The notes under the pieces are model-generated. The model was not told the DNA's origin. It saw only the letters and a list, made by a program, of their open reading frames with translations, and searched no databases. Shown here one piece after another: positions 8,286 to 17,030 of a stretch of DNA of 64,000 nucleotides. The number at the start of each line of letters is the position of its first letter. Within the stretch, counting starts at the first letter, position 1. Position numbers and translations under genes: made by a program. Origin of the DNA: UBA11524 sp045591175 (GTDB taxonomy: Bacteria > Bacillota > Clostridia > Christensenellales > Aristaeellaceae); NCBI GenBank assembly GCA_045591175.1, contig JAZNSI010000023.1, positions 1-64,000 of the forward strand. The letters run 5' to 3'.

Positions 8286-8558
8286 ATGACCAAGGCCCTC
8301 ATTTCCGTCACCGGTCAGGACACCACCGGCATCATCGCCCGCGTGGCCACCAAGCTGTCCGACCTGAACATCAACATCCTCGAGATCTCCCAGACCATCC
8401 TCTCCGGCTGCTTCACCATGATGATGGTCGTCGACCTGGACGGCGCCGGCATGGAGTACGCCGCCATCGACGAAGCCTTCGACCCCATCCGCAAGGAGAA
8501 GAACCTGCACATCCACATGCAGCGCATGGACATCTTTGACGCCATGCACCGCATTTAA
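8286..8558 (+). CDS. ACT domain protein (UPF0237 family)
   Basis: A 90-residue single ACT domain starting TKALISVTGQDTTGIIARV, the ligand-binding pattern of UPF0237 proteins, regulators that bind amino acids or similar small molecules. In many Firmicutes this gene precedes the DUF711 gene, as here, only 12 bases apart, so the two probably form one functional unit. ATG 8286 follows AAGGAGGAA. An open frame reaches up to 8217, but that part lies in the leader hairpin. Confidence 0.85.
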   Translation: MTKALISVTGQDTTGIIARVATKLSDLNINILEISQTILSGCFTMMMVVDLDGAGMEYAAIDEAFDPIRKEKNLHIHMQRMDIFDAMHRI

Positions 8559-8570
8559 GGAGGAACCGTC

Positions 8571-9917
8571 ATGATTGAAACCGGCGAGATCCTCCAAACA
8601 ATGCAGATGATCCAGGAGCAGAATTTTGATATCCGCACCATCACCCTGGGTATCAACCTCCTGGACTGCGCTCATCCCGTGGCAGAAGCCTGCGCGGCCC
8701 GCGTGTACGACAAGATCTGCATGACCGCAAAGGACCTGGTCAAGACCGGTGAAGCCATCGAGCGCGAGCTGGGCATCCCGATCGTCAACAAGCGCATTTC
8801 CGTCACCCCCATCAGCCTGATCTGCCAGGGCGATCCCCGCCCCATTGCCAAGGCCCTTGACAAGGCCGCGAAGGAAATGGGCGTCAACTTCCTGGGCGGC
8901 TACAGCGCGCTGATGCAGAAGGGCGCCACCAAGGCGGACGAACGCCTGCTGGAGTCCATCCCCGAGGTGCTGGCGACCACCGAGCGCCTGTGCTCCTCCG
9001 TGAATGTCGGCAGCACCCGCGCGGGCATCAACATGAATGCCGTGCGCCAAATGGGCCAGATTATCAAGAAGACCGCTGAACTCACCGCGGACAACGACAG
9101 CCTCGGCTGCGCGAAGCTGGTGGTGTTCTGCAACGCTGTGGAGGACAACCCCTTCATGGCCGGCGCATTCTGCGGCGTTGGCGAGCCTGAGTGCGCCATC
9201 AACGTGGGCGTTTCCGGCCCCGGCGTGGTCAAGACTGCGCTGGAAAAGGTCAAGGGCGAGCCCTTCGATGTGGTGGCTGAGACCATCAAGCGCACCGCCT
9301 TCAAGATCACCCGCGTTGGTCAGCTGGTTGCCCGCGAGGCTTCCCAGCGGCTGAATATCCCCTTCGGCATCGTCGACCTGTCCCTGGCCCCCCCCCCCGC
9401 CCGCGGCGACTCCGTGGCCCATGTGCTGACCGAGATGGGCCTTGAAATGGCTGGCGCTCCCGGCACCACCGCTGCCCTGGCCCTGCTGAACGACGCTGTC
9501 AAGAAGGGCGGCGTGATGGCTTCCAACCACGTCGGCGGCCTGAGCGGCGCTTTCATCCCTGTGTCCGAAGACATCGGCATGATCGAAGCCGCCGCTGCCG
9601 GTCAGCTGACCCTGGAAAAGCTTGAGGCCATGACCTGTGTTTGCTCCGTGGGTCTGGATATGATCGCCATCCCCGGCGACACCAGCGCCGAGACCATTTC
9701 CGGCATCATCGCTGACGAAGCCGCTATCGGCATGGTCAACAGCAAGACCACCGCAGTGCGCGTCATTCCTGCCGTCGGCAAGAAGGCTGGTGACACCGTT
9801 GAATTCGGCGGCCTGCTGGGCTTTGCCCCCGTCATGCCGGTCAATACCTGCTCCAACGCGGAATTCATCGCCCGCGGCGGCCGTATTCCTGCTCCCCTGC
9901 AGAGCCTGAAGAACTAA
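8571..9917 (+). CDS. DUF711 / UPF0210 (PFL-like) family protein
   Basis: A 448-residue protein of the DUF711 family, whose fold is related to pyruvate formate-lyase but whose reaction is not established. Family features visible are the N-terminal TLGINLLDC segment, NVGSTRAGINMNAVR, FCNAVEDNPFMAGAF and the glycine-rich VNVGVSGPG-type loop. It follows the ACT gene with a TAAGGAGG site. One oddity: a run of eleven C at 9388-9398 encodes Ala-Pro-Pro-Pro-Ala where the family, as I recall it, usually has Ala-Pro-Thr-Pro-Ala. Confidence 0.88.
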   Translation: MIETGEILQTMQMIQEQNFDIRTITLGINLLDCAHPVAEACAARVYDKICMTAKDLVKTGEAIERELGIPIVNKRISVTPISLICQGDPRPIAKALDKAAKEMGVNFLGGYSALMQKGATKADERLLESIPEVLATTERLCSSVNVGSTRAGINMNAVRQMGQIIKKTAELTADNDSLGCAKLVVFCNAVEDNPFMAGAFCGVGEPECAINVGVSGPGVVKTALEKVKGEPFDVVAETIKRTAFKITRVGQLVAREASQRLNIPFGIVDLSLAPPPARGDSVAHVLTEMGLEMAGAPGTTAALALLNDAVKKGGVMASNHVGGLSGAFIPVSEDIGMIEAAAAGQLTLEKLEAMTCVCSVGLDMIAIPGDTSAETISGIIADEAAIGMVNSKTTAVRVIPAVGKKAGDTVEFGGLLGFAPVMPVNTCSNAEFIARGGRIPAPLQSLKN

Positions 9918-9953
9918 CCCCTCTCCCCTGAATTTTGGAGGTAATCATTCTCA

Positions 9954-11228
9954 ATGTCCAACTTCGTAGACCATGTCAAAATCACCTGCAAGGCCGGCAA
10001 CGGCGGCAACGGCAGCCTGAGCTTCCATCGTGAGAAGTTCGTGCAGGCCGGCGGCCCCGATGGCGGCGACGGCGGCAACGGCGGCGATATCTGCTTCTAT
10101 GCCGACCCGAATATGCATACCCTGCTGGGTTTCCGCTTCCACCGCAAGTTCCAGGCGGAAAACGGCGCGGACGGCTCTGCCAACCGCTGCACCGGCAAGC
10201 GTGGCGAAAACCTGATCATCAAGGTGCCCGTGGGTACCGTCATCCGTGACGAGGACACCGGCGCTGTCGTGGCCGATATGGACACCCCCAATGAAACCCG
10301 CACCGTCCTCAAGGGCGGCCGCGGCGGCTGGGGCAACAGCCACTTCGCCACGCCCACCCGTCAGGCGCCCAACTTCGCCAAGCCCGGCACCAAGACCGAG
10401 ATCCACACCTTCCACCTGGAGCTGAAGACCATCGCGGATGTGGGCCTGGTCGGCTACCCTAACGTGGGCAAATCCACCATCCTCAGCGTGGTAACCGCCG
10501 CCCGCCCCAAGATCGGCAACTACCACTTCACCACCCTGACCCCCAATCTGGGTGTCGTCCGCCGTCACGGCAAGGACATCGTGCTGGCGGATATTCCCGG
10601 CCTGATCGAAGGCGCTGCTGACGGCGCAGGTCTGGGACATGACTTCCTTCGCCATGTGGAGCGCACCCGTCTGCTGATGCACGTCATCGACATCGCCGGC
10701 AGCGAGGGCCGCATTCCCACCGAGGACTTCGACCAGATCAATCACGAGCTGGCCAATTACGGCGAGCTGGCGGATCGTCCGCAGATCGTGGTGTGCAACA
10801 AGGCCGATCTGCCCGACGCCGAAGAAGGCGTGAACATGCTGCGCGAGCACATAGCGGAGAAGGGCCTTGACTACCCCATCTTCGTGGTCTCCGCCGCGAC
10901 CCATCAGGGCTTCGATGCGCTGCTGGACAAGGCCGCCGAGATGCTGGAGACTCTGCCGCCCATCGTCCACTTTGTGGAGGAGGTCACCTTCGACGAGAAG
11001 CTGAAGGAAGAGCCCTTCACCATCGTCTTTGACGGCGCGGTGTACGAGGTCATCGGCAAGAGCATGGACAACCTGATCGAATCCGTCAACTTCGACGATG
11101 ACGAGTCCATTTCCTGGTTCCACCGCACCCTGCGCCGCTGGGGCGTCATCGACGCACTGCGCAAGAAGGGCGCCAAGGAAGGCGATACCGTGCGCATCGT
11201 CGATATGGAGTTCGACTTCGTGGAATAA
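9954..11228 (+). CDS. obg: Obg family GTPase
   Basis: Obg is an essential GTPase of 50S ribosome assembly and stress control. The 424-residue protein has the glycine-rich N-terminal Obg domain (about 1-160, including KAGNGGNGSLSFHREK), the G domain with G1 GYPNVGKST near 167-175, the DIPGL G3 and NKAD G4 motifs, and the C-terminal OCT domain seen in Firmicute versions. It is followed by the YhbY gene, a common pairing in ribosome assembly. ATG 9954 follows TTTTGGAGGTAATC. Confidence 0.96.
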   Translation: MSNFVDHVKITCKAGNGGNGSLSFHREKFVQAGGPDGGDGGNGGDICFYADPNMHTLLGFRFHRKFQAENGADGSANRCTGKRGENLIIKVPVGTVIRDEDTGAVVADMDTPNETRTVLKGGRGGWGNSHFATPTRQAPNFAKPGTKTEIHTFHLELKTIADVGLVGYPNVGKSTILSVVTAARPKIGNYHFTTLTPNLGVVRRHGKDIVLADIPGLIEGAADGAGLGHDFLRHVERTRLLMHVIDIAGSEGRIPTEDFDQINHELANYGELADRPQIVVCNKADLPDAEEGVNMLREHIAEKGLDYPIFVVSAATHQGFDALLDKAAEMLETLPPIVHFVEEVTFDEKLKEEPFTIVFDGAVYEVIGKSMDNLIESVNFDDDESISWFHRTLRRWGVIDALRKKGAKEGDTVRIVDMEFDFVE

Positions 11229-11290
11229 GGACTTCATCCCCTATTTCCCCATTCAAAACCCTGGCATCAGCCATTTACAGGAGAATCACC

Positions 11291-11578
11291 ATGACCAGCA
11301 AACAGCGTGCATACCTTCGCTCCATGGCCAACACCATGGAGACCATCCTCTACGTCGGCAAGGACGGCATCGTCCCCGGCACCATCAAGCAGGCCAGCGA
11401 CGCACTGGAAGCCCGCGAGATCATCAAGTGCGCCATCCAGCAGAACTGCCCCCTCACCGCCAAGGAAGCCCTGAACGAACTTTGCGCGGAGCTGGGTGCA
11501 GAGCCCATCCAGTGCATCGGTCGCCGGTTCGTCATGTACCGTCCCAGCAAGGAGAACCCCCGCATCGTTCTGGAATAA
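11291..11578 (+). CDS. yhbY: YhbY family RNA-binding protein
   Basis: A 95-residue CRS1-YhbY (CRM) domain protein: TSKQRAYLRSMANTMETILY at the N-terminus, the basic GKDGIVPGTI loop, and a C-terminal IGRRFVMYRPSKENPRI strand. YhbY associates with the pre-50S ribosomal particle, so its place 62 bases after obg fits a ribosome-assembly operon. A terminator follows. Confidence 0.9.
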   Translation: MTSKQRAYLRSMANTMETILYVGKDGIVPGTIKQASDALEAREIIKCAIQQNCPLTAKEALNELCAELGAEPIQCIGRRFVMYRPSKENPRIVLE

Positions 11579-11621
11579 AGCGTTATTATTTCTGATCTGT
11601 AAAAAACGAGTCGAAGACTCC

Positions 11622-11651
11622 CCCGTCAGCCATTGCGCGCTGGCGGGTTTT
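11622..11651 (+). terminator. Terminator of obg-yhbY
   Basis: CCCGTCAGC pairs with GCTGGCGGG (one G-T pair) and is followed by TTTT. Confidence 0.75.
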
Positions 11652-11692
11652 GTGTTATCATGGGAAAATCAATTCCGAAAGCAGGTGATTCC

Positions 11693-12217
11693 ATGCACAC
11701 CCATGTCATCGAAACCGAGCGGCTCGTCCTGCGTCCCCTGACCTTGGACGATGCTGAAGCCGAGTTCGTTTGGCTGTCCGACCCTGTCGTCAACCGGTAC
11801 ATGCCCTACAATCTGTACACCGACGTCGCCGATGTCGTGAAGTGGCTGGAAACCGCGATCAATGCGGAGAAAGAGCTGCACTTCGGTTTTGTCCGCAAGG
11901 AGGATGGTCTGCTGATCGGCGCAGGCTCCATCGGCCCGCATGACCATCAGGACGGTGCATGGGAATTCGGCTACAATCTGCGCCGCGACGCCTGGAACAA
12001 TGGCTATGCCACCGAGGCTACCAAGGCCATGATCGACCTTGCACGCCGCGAATATGGCGTACGCACCTTTGTTGCAGCTCACGCTGCTGCAAACCCCGCC
12101 TCCGGCCGCGTTATGGAGAAGTGCGGCCTACGCTTCGACCATGACGGCGAATACAGCACCTTTGATGGCACGGAAACGTTCAAGGCTAAGTTCTGGAAGA
12201 TGGTTGTGGAGGACTGA
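11693..12217 (+). CDS. GNAT acetyltransferase (RimJ/RimL-like)
   Basis: A 174-residue GNAT N-acetyltransferase of the Acetyltransf_3 type. It opens with IETERLVLRPLTLDDA, has an EFGYNLRRDAWNNGYATEAT segment that forms the acetyl-CoA pyrophosphate loop, and ends with the VMEKCGLRF helix. The acceptor may be a protein N-terminus or a small amine. ATG 11693 follows GCAGGTGATT; upstream in-frame codons lie in the preceding terminator. Its stop abuts the next start. Confidence 0.82.
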   Translation: MHTHVIETERLVLRPLTLDDAEAEFVWLSDPVVNRYMPYNLYTDVADVVKWLETAINAEKELHFGFVRKEDGLLIGAGSIGPHDHQDGAWEFGYNLRRDAWNNGYATEATKAMIDLARREYGVRTFVAAHAAANPASGRVMEKCGLRFDHDGEYSTFDGTETFKAKFWKMVVED

Positions 12218-12703
12218 ATGCTGCATGTTGAGCACCCCTTCCCGCCCGTGGTGGACGAAAACTGCCGCACACTCATCCTCGGCAGCTTTCCGTCGGTGAA
12301 GTCCCGGGAAGACGGTTTCTTTTACGGTCATCCACAGAACCGGTTCTGGCGGATGCTCGCGGCAATCTTTGACGAGGACATCCCCACGGATATTCCCGCA
12401 AAGAAGGATCTCCTGCTGCGGCACCACATTGCCCTGTGGGACGTGATCGCATCCTGTGAGATCGAAGGCTCTTCCGACGCTTCGGTGAAGAACGCCGTCC
12501 CGGTGGACATCTCCCGCGTTACAAGCACAGCGCATATCGGGCGCGTTCTGTGTAACGGCAGTCTTGCCGCCAAGCTGTATGCGCGGTATCTGGAGCCCAT
12601 TCTTGACATCAAACCCACTGTGTTGCCTTCTACCAGCCCTGCCAACGCCGCATGGACACTTCCCCGGCTCATTACAGCATGGCGCGAGGCATTGGTGAAA
12701 TAA
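12218..12703 (+). CDS. DNA-deoxyinosine glycosylase (UDG family 6)
   Basis: A 161-residue member of the hypoxanthine-DNA glycosylase branch of the uracil-DNA glycosylase superfamily. The hallmark LILGSFPSVKSRE, then FYGHPQNRFW, lies at about 19-45, and PSTSPANA is near the C-terminus. It would excise deaminated adenine from DNA. ATG 12218 directly follows the previous TGA, so translation is coupled. GGAGGACTGA provides the ribosome site. Confidence 0.85.
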   Translation: MLHVEHPFPPVVDENCRTLILGSFPSVKSREDGFFYGHPQNRFWRMLAAIFDEDIPTDIPAKKDLLLRHHIALWDVIASCEIEGSSDASVKNAVPVDISRVTSTAHIGRVLCNGSLAAKLYARYLEPILDIKPTVLPSTSPANAAWTLPRLITAWREALVK

Positions 12704-12737
12704 TCCGCAATTTCTTCGGAAAAAGTGGAATTTCTGC

Positions 12738-12766
12738 TTGACAATCCCCTCCTGCTGTGATAAGAT
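12738..12766 (+). promoter_or_regulatory. tRNA-Trp promoter
   Basis: TTGACA (12738-12743), 17-bp spacer, TAAGAT (12761-12766), 21 bases before the tRNA. Confidence 0.6.
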
Positions 12767-12787
12767 ATAAAAGTCGCCTGACGACGT

Positions 12788-12861
12788 AGGGGTATGGTGT
12801 AATGGTAACACGTGGGTCTCCAAAACCTTTGTTCTGGGTTCGAGTCCTAGTGCCCCTGCCA
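12788..12861 (+). tRNA. tRNA-Trp(CCA)
   Basis: Cloverleaf with acceptor AGGGGTA / TGCCCCT, anticodon loop CTCCAAA (anticodon CCA), T-arm GGGTTCGAGTCC, discriminator G and an encoded CCA end at 12859-12861. A dedicated promoter and terminator flank it. Confidence 0.93.
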
Positions 12862-12863
12862 GA

Positions 12864-12896
12864 AGAGCCAGTTTCGAAAGAGACTGGTTCTTTTTT
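12864..12896 (+). terminator. tRNA-Trp terminator
   Basis: AGAGCCAGT pairs with ACTGGTTCT (one G-T pair), followed by T6. Confidence 0.8.
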
Positions 12897-12949
12897 ATCT
12901 CTATATTAAAAAGTGGCGAAGGAGTGCATATTCACCCCTTCGCCTTATG

Positions 12950-14179
12950 TTACCCCTCCAGCCCCTTGCGTGCAAGCTCCACAAAGCGGTGCACCTTCTT
13001 CGCAGAGGAGCCTACCATGTACACATCGCGCTGAATGATCTCGATTTTGCAATCCTTCGCGGCCTTACCAGTCTTGCGGAAGCATGCTAGCGTCGCCTCT
13101 TCATCCAGTTCCGGGGTATCCATGCCCAGAATGGTCGCAGGGGGCTTGCGCAGGAAAGTCACTCCCGTTCCACGCAGCCGTTCTCCCATGAATTCCTCGT
13201 CACACCAGGGAGAAATCGACACCTTGCGCAGGTGATCAATGCCAGACAGGCACTTATCCCAGATGGGATGGGAAGCCTCACAGCAGCCGTAACTGATCAG
13301 GCCGAAATGATCCATCACCTTCTTATAGTATGGGAAAACCAGCTCCTTGTACATCTCAGGAGATACGCCGGAGGTCTCCTGGGAATCCATGAAGAGCCAC
13401 ATGTCCTTCAGTTTGGCATTCGGCTGATCATCGGGTAGTTCATTGGTGAAGCAGTAGGTGCCCTGGCACAGATGCTGCATCCGCGCGGCGGTATGCAGCG
13501 TTCCGCTGGCCTCCTGCGCCTTGAAGAATTCGATGTAGTCGTCCGTCAAGCGATCCAGCATGGCAGTAAAGCGATCCTCATCATCGATCATGGCCATGTA
13601 CATGTCATCCATGTTCATGATGTGGACGATATCCTGCATGGGCGTGCAGTACGCGGCGTTGGAGATACGCTTGACGGGCAGAATATCACCAAAGATCTCC
13701 CGCGCTTCATTGACGCGCTGCTGCGCCCAGTCTTCTCGCACGGCAAAGACGGATTTGCCCAGCAGATGCTCGTCCTCCTCCAGGTCGTGCAGGTACGGGA
13801 TAAAGTGATGCCCCAGCCCTCCGGACTGCTGCACCTTCACCGGCAGATTGAAGGGTGTAAACTGGTAGTGATCCGTCACTTCAAAGTAGTCAGGTACTAG
13901 TGTGTCATCTTCAAACTGGGTGAAATTGATGATGGGGCGCAGCATTTGATGCTCAATGCGGCGTGCCTCCTCGCCTTCGCACTTCATCATGGGAGGCATG
14001 ATCTGATGCTCAAAGGTGTTGATCTCAATGCGGATCAGCGGACGGGTGACCTGCGTCTTGCTGGATCCGTTGGCCAGCCAGTCTGCATAGAGCTGCTTAT
14101 TGCGGGGGGAGTTGGCCAGCTCCAGTTGATAACGCGCCAGATCCCGGAGAATTTCGCGGTCCTTGGGAGAAATGCTCAT
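12950..14179 (-). CDS. UroD-fold methyltransferase of a corrinoid system
   Basis: A 409-residue protein with the uroporphyrinogen-decarboxylase/corrinoid-methyltransferase fold, but far from true HemE, which lacks an N-terminal extension like this one. Residues that could hold a zinc-thiolate centre are in GCCEASH (298-304) and SPWCD (323-327). It is divergent from an araC gene, behind which lie a corrinoid protein, an MtaA-like methyltransferase and a corrinoid activator. I infer that it is the substrate-specific methyltransferase (MT1) that loads methyl groups from an unknown donor onto the corrinoid. ATG 14179 follows AGGAGGTGATTCC. Confidence 0.72.
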   Translation of the reverse strand: MSISPKDREILRDLARYQLELANSPRNKQLYADWLANGSSKTQVTRPLIRIEINTFEHQIMPPMMKCEGEEARRIEHQMLRPIINFTQFEDDTLVPDYFEVTDHYQFTPFNLPVKVQQSGGLGHHFIPYLHDLEEDEHLLGKSVFAVREDWAQQRVNEAREIFGDILPVKRISNAAYCTPMQDIVHIMNMDDMYMAMIDDEDRFTAMLDRLTDDYIEFFKAQEASGTLHTAARMQHLCQGTYCFTNELPDDQPNAKLKDMWLFMDSQETSGVSPEMYKELVFPYYKKVMDHFGLISYGCCEASHPIWDKCLSGIDHLRKVSISPWCDEEFMGERLRGTGVTFLRKPPATILGMDTPELDEEATLACFRKTGKAAKDCKIEIIQRDVYMVGSSAKKVHRFVELARKGLEG

Positions 14180-14219
14180 GGAATCACCTCCTGTATGTCA
14201 AATCATTCATCGTTGTTTA

Positions 14220-14249
14220 TTGACACGATACCCCATCATTTTGTATAAT
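14220..14249 (+). promoter_or_regulatory. araC promoter
   Basis: Perfect TTGACA (14220-14225) and TATAAT (14244-14249) with an 18-bp spacer. Confidence 0.75.
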
Positions 14250-14262
14250 GAAATATCGAAAT
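14247..14262. promoter_or_regulatory. Candidate AraC-family binding site
   Basis: The minus strand reads ATTTCGATATTTCATT here. Its 14-base core TTCGATATTTCATT recurs on the plus strand at 18550-18563, and its first nine bases ATTTCGATA recur at 15309-15317. It overlaps the end of the araC -10 and the transcription start, where the regulator could limit its own synthesis. Confidence 0.5.
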
Positions 14263-14283
14263 CCTGCGAAACGAGGTGACAGG

Positions 14284-15129
14284 ATGAAGCTTGATCCCGC
14301 CTATTTTGAGGATGCTTCCGTTCATTATTTCGTCCCCCAGCCTGTGGGCCGGGAACACTTGCTGTACTATCCTATCAGCATGGGGTACTTCGACTGCAAG
14401 CCCAGCTATGGCGTGCACCGCAACGTATTCTCAAGCTATCTGCTGCTGGTGATGCTGACAGGTTCCATGTCATACCAGACCCGTCGCAGTCGCGGCATCA
14501 TCCGTGCCGGACAGGTACTGCTCCTGGACTGCAATGCGCCGCACTCCTATGCCGCACAGGGAAAATGTTCCTTCACCTTCGTACATTTTGCCGGCGCGCA
14601 AAGCAGGGATATCTACGAAGAGATCGAACGCACCTGCGGCAACCTGATTCCCCTGCGAACGCCCAACGAGCTGCACGAAACCATCGGCGAGATGCTCGCC
14701 CGGATGTCCAGCGAGCACCGGCTGAACGAAGGCGATGCATCCGCGATGATCCACAGCATGCTGATGAAGCTGCTTTCTCACATCGGTGCCTCTGGTGACG
14801 GTTTGACCGGTAATCCGATAGTGGACAGTGCCATCAGCTATATCCAGTCGCACCTGACCGGAAAGGTTTCGGTGGAGGAGATCGCCGCTAGCGCTGGATA
14901 TTCCGCCAGCTACTTCTCCCATCTTTTCGCACGGGAGACGGGCATGTCTCCCTATCAATTTGTGATGAAGAGCCGCATCGAACAGTCCCAGCAGCTGCTA
15001 AAAACAACGAGCCTGACCGTTCAGGAAATCGCCTTCCAGTGTGGCTTCAACAGCGCGGCAAACTTCTGCTACACCTTTCGCAGAATGACAGGCGCATCCC
15101 CTCACGAATACCGCAAGCGTCCTCTTTAA
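14284..15129 (+). CDS. AraC-family transcriptional regulator
   Basis: A 281-residue regulator. The N-terminal half is a cupin-type ligand domain (NAPHSYAAQGKCSFTFVHFAG); the C-terminal 100 residues carry two helix-turn-helix motifs, VSVEEIAASAGYSASYFSHL and LTVQEIAFQCGFNSAANFCY, followed by the RRMTGASPHEYR end of AraC proteins. It lies between the two arms of the corrinoid methyltransferase locus and probably activates them when the methyl donor is present. ATG 14284 follows GAGGTGACAGG; the upstream frame lies in the promoter. Confidence 0.9.
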   Translation: MKLDPAYFEDASVHYFVPQPVGREHLLYYPISMGYFDCKPSYGVHRNVFSSYLLLVMLTGSMSYQTRRSRGIIRAGQVLLLDCNAPHSYAAQGKCSFTFVHFAGAQSRDIYEEIERTCGNLIPLRTPNELHETIGEMLARMSSEHRLNEGDASAMIHSMLMKLLSHIGASGDGLTGNPIVDSAISYIQSHLTGKVSVEEIAASAGYSASYFSHLFARETGMSPYQFVMKSRIEQSQQLLKTTSLTVQEIAFQCGFNSAANFCYTFRRMTGASPHEYRKRPL

Positions 15130-15258
15130 TCCTACCACATCAAGCTTGGTTTCCATATCAAAAACAGGCTGACTATTTTAGAAATGCTGCGATTTTCTTG
15201 TCAATCCGCAATTGCTGTATGTGGTTTTCGGCCACGTCGTCACCTCATCCAACATTTC

Positions 15259-15344
15259 ATTGCGATACGCCACACAAACACAGCAGCATTTTGATATAGC
15301 TGCACATCATTTCGATAGGCAAAATTCTTCAGCAATGCTATACT
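15259..15344 (+). promoter_or_regulatory. Activator sites and promoter of the corrinoid operon
   Basis: The 266-base gap between araC and the corrinoid gene holds three ATTnnGATA copies: ATTGCGATA 15259-15267, ATTTTGATA 15288-15296 and ATTTCGATA 15309-15317. The last two are 21 bases apart, two helical turns, and the last touches a poor -35 (TAGGCA, 15316-15321), followed by a 17-bp spacer and TATACT (15339-15344). This is the layout of an AraC-activated class II promoter. Confidence 0.55.
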
Positions 15345-15395
15345 GCTATTATCCGGGTGCATGCCCGGTCAAGGATGAATAACAAGGAGGCAAAC

Positions 15396-16025
15396 ATGAT
15401 GCTTTCTCAGATTTCTGAACAGCTCCAAAAGGGCAAGGCCAAGGTTGTCAAGCAGCTGGTGCAGGAGGCCATCGACAGCGGCATTTCTGCTCAAGAGATC
15501 CTCGAAAAGGGCCTGATCGCGGGCATGGATGTGGTGGGCGAAAAGTTCCGCAACAACGAGATTTTTGTGCCCGAAGTATTGGTGGCTGCCCGCGCACTGA
15601 ACATGGGCTCTGCGCTTTTGAAGCCCTTGCTGGCCGCTGACGGCGTAAAGGCTTCCGGCCGCGTGTGCATCGGCACCGTTCAGGGCGACCTGCACGACAT
15701 CGGCAAGAATCTGGTCAAGATGATGATGGAAGGCAAGGGCCTGGAAGTGATCGACCTGGGTACCGACGTGGCCCCCGAGGCCTTCGTGCAGACCGCCATC
15801 GAGCAGGATTGCCAGATCATCTGCTGCTCTGCGCTGCTGACCACCACCATGCCGGCCATGGCCGAGGTGGTCAAGGCTGCCGAAGCCGCGGGCATCCGCG
15901 ACAAGGTCAAAATTATGATCGGCGGCGCCCCTGTGACCGACGAATTCCGCAGCCAGATCGGCGCTGACGCCTACACCGTTGACGCTGCTTCCGCCGCGGA
16001 ACAGGCTGTGGCCTTCTGCTCCTGA
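15396..16025 (+). CDS. Corrinoid (B12-binding) methyl-carrier protein
   Basis: A 209-residue methyl carrier of the MtaC/MtbC/MtmC type. Residues 1-85 are the helical B12-binding cap (EILEKGLIAGMDVVGEKF); from 88 on comes the Rossmann-like cobalamin domain with DLHDIG at 98-103, where His100 is the expected lower ligand of cobalt, and the later CCSALLTTTM and GGAPVTDEF segments line the nucleotide loop. Methyl groups would pass from an MT1 enzyme to cobalt and on to an acceptor. ATG 15396 follows AAGGAGG. It heads a three-gene operon. Confidence 0.92.
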   Translation: MMLSQISEQLQKGKAKVVKQLVQEAIDSGISAQEILEKGLIAGMDVVGEKFRNNEIFVPEVLVAARALNMGSALLKPLLAADGVKASGRVCIGTVQGDLHDIGKNLVKMMMEGKGLEVIDLGTDVAPEAFVQTAIEQDCQIICCSALLTTTMPAMAEVVKAAEAAGIRDKVKIMIGGAPVTDEFRSQIGADAYTVDAASAAEQAVAFCS

Positions 16026-16035
16026 GGTGAAAAGC

Positions 16036-17028
16036 ATGAACATACGCAAGCTGCTTTGGGACGCAGCGGCAGTCGGCCATAAGAAGGCGCTGCCCATTCT
16101 CTCCTTCCCTGCTGCGCAGAAACTTGGCGTTTCCGTGGAAACGCTGGTGCAATCTGCTGAACTGCAGGCCCGTGCTATGGAGATCATCGCCAACGACACC
16201 ACCACCATCGCCGCCGTCAGCCTGATGGATCTGTCCGTAGAAGCAGAAGCCTTTGGCGCACAGGTGCGTTTCAACGCGGACGAGGTGCCCGCAATCATCG
16301 GTCAGCTGGTATCCGATGAAGACGAGGCCAATGACCTTGTTGTTCCGGATATGAGCGCAGGCCGCGCTTCCCTGTGCGTTGAAGCCGTCCGTAGGGCGAA
16401 GTCTGCCATCACCAATAAGCCCGTCATCGCAGGCATGATCGGCCCCTATTCCCTTGCCGGCCGCCTGATGGACGTGACGGAGATCATGTATCTCTGCTTT
16501 GATGAGCCGGAGACCGTCCACACCGTCCTGGACAAGGCATGCACATATCTAATCCGGTACGGCCAGGCCATGAAGGCCGCCGGCGCTGACGGCGTGATGG
16601 TCGCTGAGCCCCTGACTGGTATCCTCAGCCCTGATATGGCCGAGGAGTTCTCCATGCCCTACATGCAGCGGATCATCGACGCCGTGCAGGATGAGGACTT
16701 CGCCGTCCTTTATCACAACTGCGGCAATTCCGTTCCACAGATGCTGGAAAGCCTCTACGCCATGGGCGCAGCAGCCTACCATTTCGGCAACGCCATTGAC
16801 ATGGAAGCTGTCATGAAGGCCACTCCGGACAACATTCTCGTCATGGGCAATATTGATCCTGCCGGCGAGTTCGCCAGCGGCACGGTAGAATCCATCACCG
16901 CCACTACCCGCGAACTGTTGGACAAATGCGGCCGTTACGCCAACTTCGTCCCCTCTTCCGGCTGCGACATCCCTGCCCATGCCAAGTGGGAGAACATCCA
17001 GGCCTTCTTCCAGGCCGTGGAAGGCTGA
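16036..17028 (+). CDS. UroD/MtaA-type corrinoid methyltransferase
   Basis: A 330-residue methyltransferase with the UroD/MtaA/CmuA fold. His227-x-Cys229 (YHNCGN) and Cys310 (SSGCD) match the H-x-C...C zinc site of MtaA, which activates a thiol acceptor. It could move methyl from the corrinoid protein to coenzyme M-like, homocysteine or tetrahydrofolate-linked acceptors; the acceptor cannot be told from sequence. It begins 10 bases after the corrinoid gene with a GAGGTGAAA site. In-frame sequence upstream of ATG 16036 overlaps the corrinoid gene and is not family-like. Confidence 0.88.
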   Translation: MNIRKLLWDAAAVGHKKALPILSFPAAQKLGVSVETLVQSAELQARAMEIIANDTTTIAAVSLMDLSVEAEAFGAQVRFNADEVPAIIGQLVSDEDEANDLVVPDMSAGRASLCVEAVRRAKSAITNKPVIAGMIGPYSLAGRLMDVTEIMYLCFDEPETVHTVLDKACTYLIRYGQAMKAAGADGVMVAEPLTGILSPDMAEEFSMPYMQRIIDAVQDEDFAVLYHNCGNSVPQMLESLYAMGAAAYHFGNAIDMEAVMKATPDNILVMGNIDPAGEFASGTVESITATTRELLDKCGRYANFVPSSGCDIPAHAKWENIQAFFQAVEG

Positions 17029-17030
17029 CC

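Noticed and set aside
12950..14179. HemE (heme biosynthesis)
   Set aside because: Only the fold is shared; the sequence has a long N-terminal extension, lacks recognisable HemE motifs and sits in a corrinoid locus.
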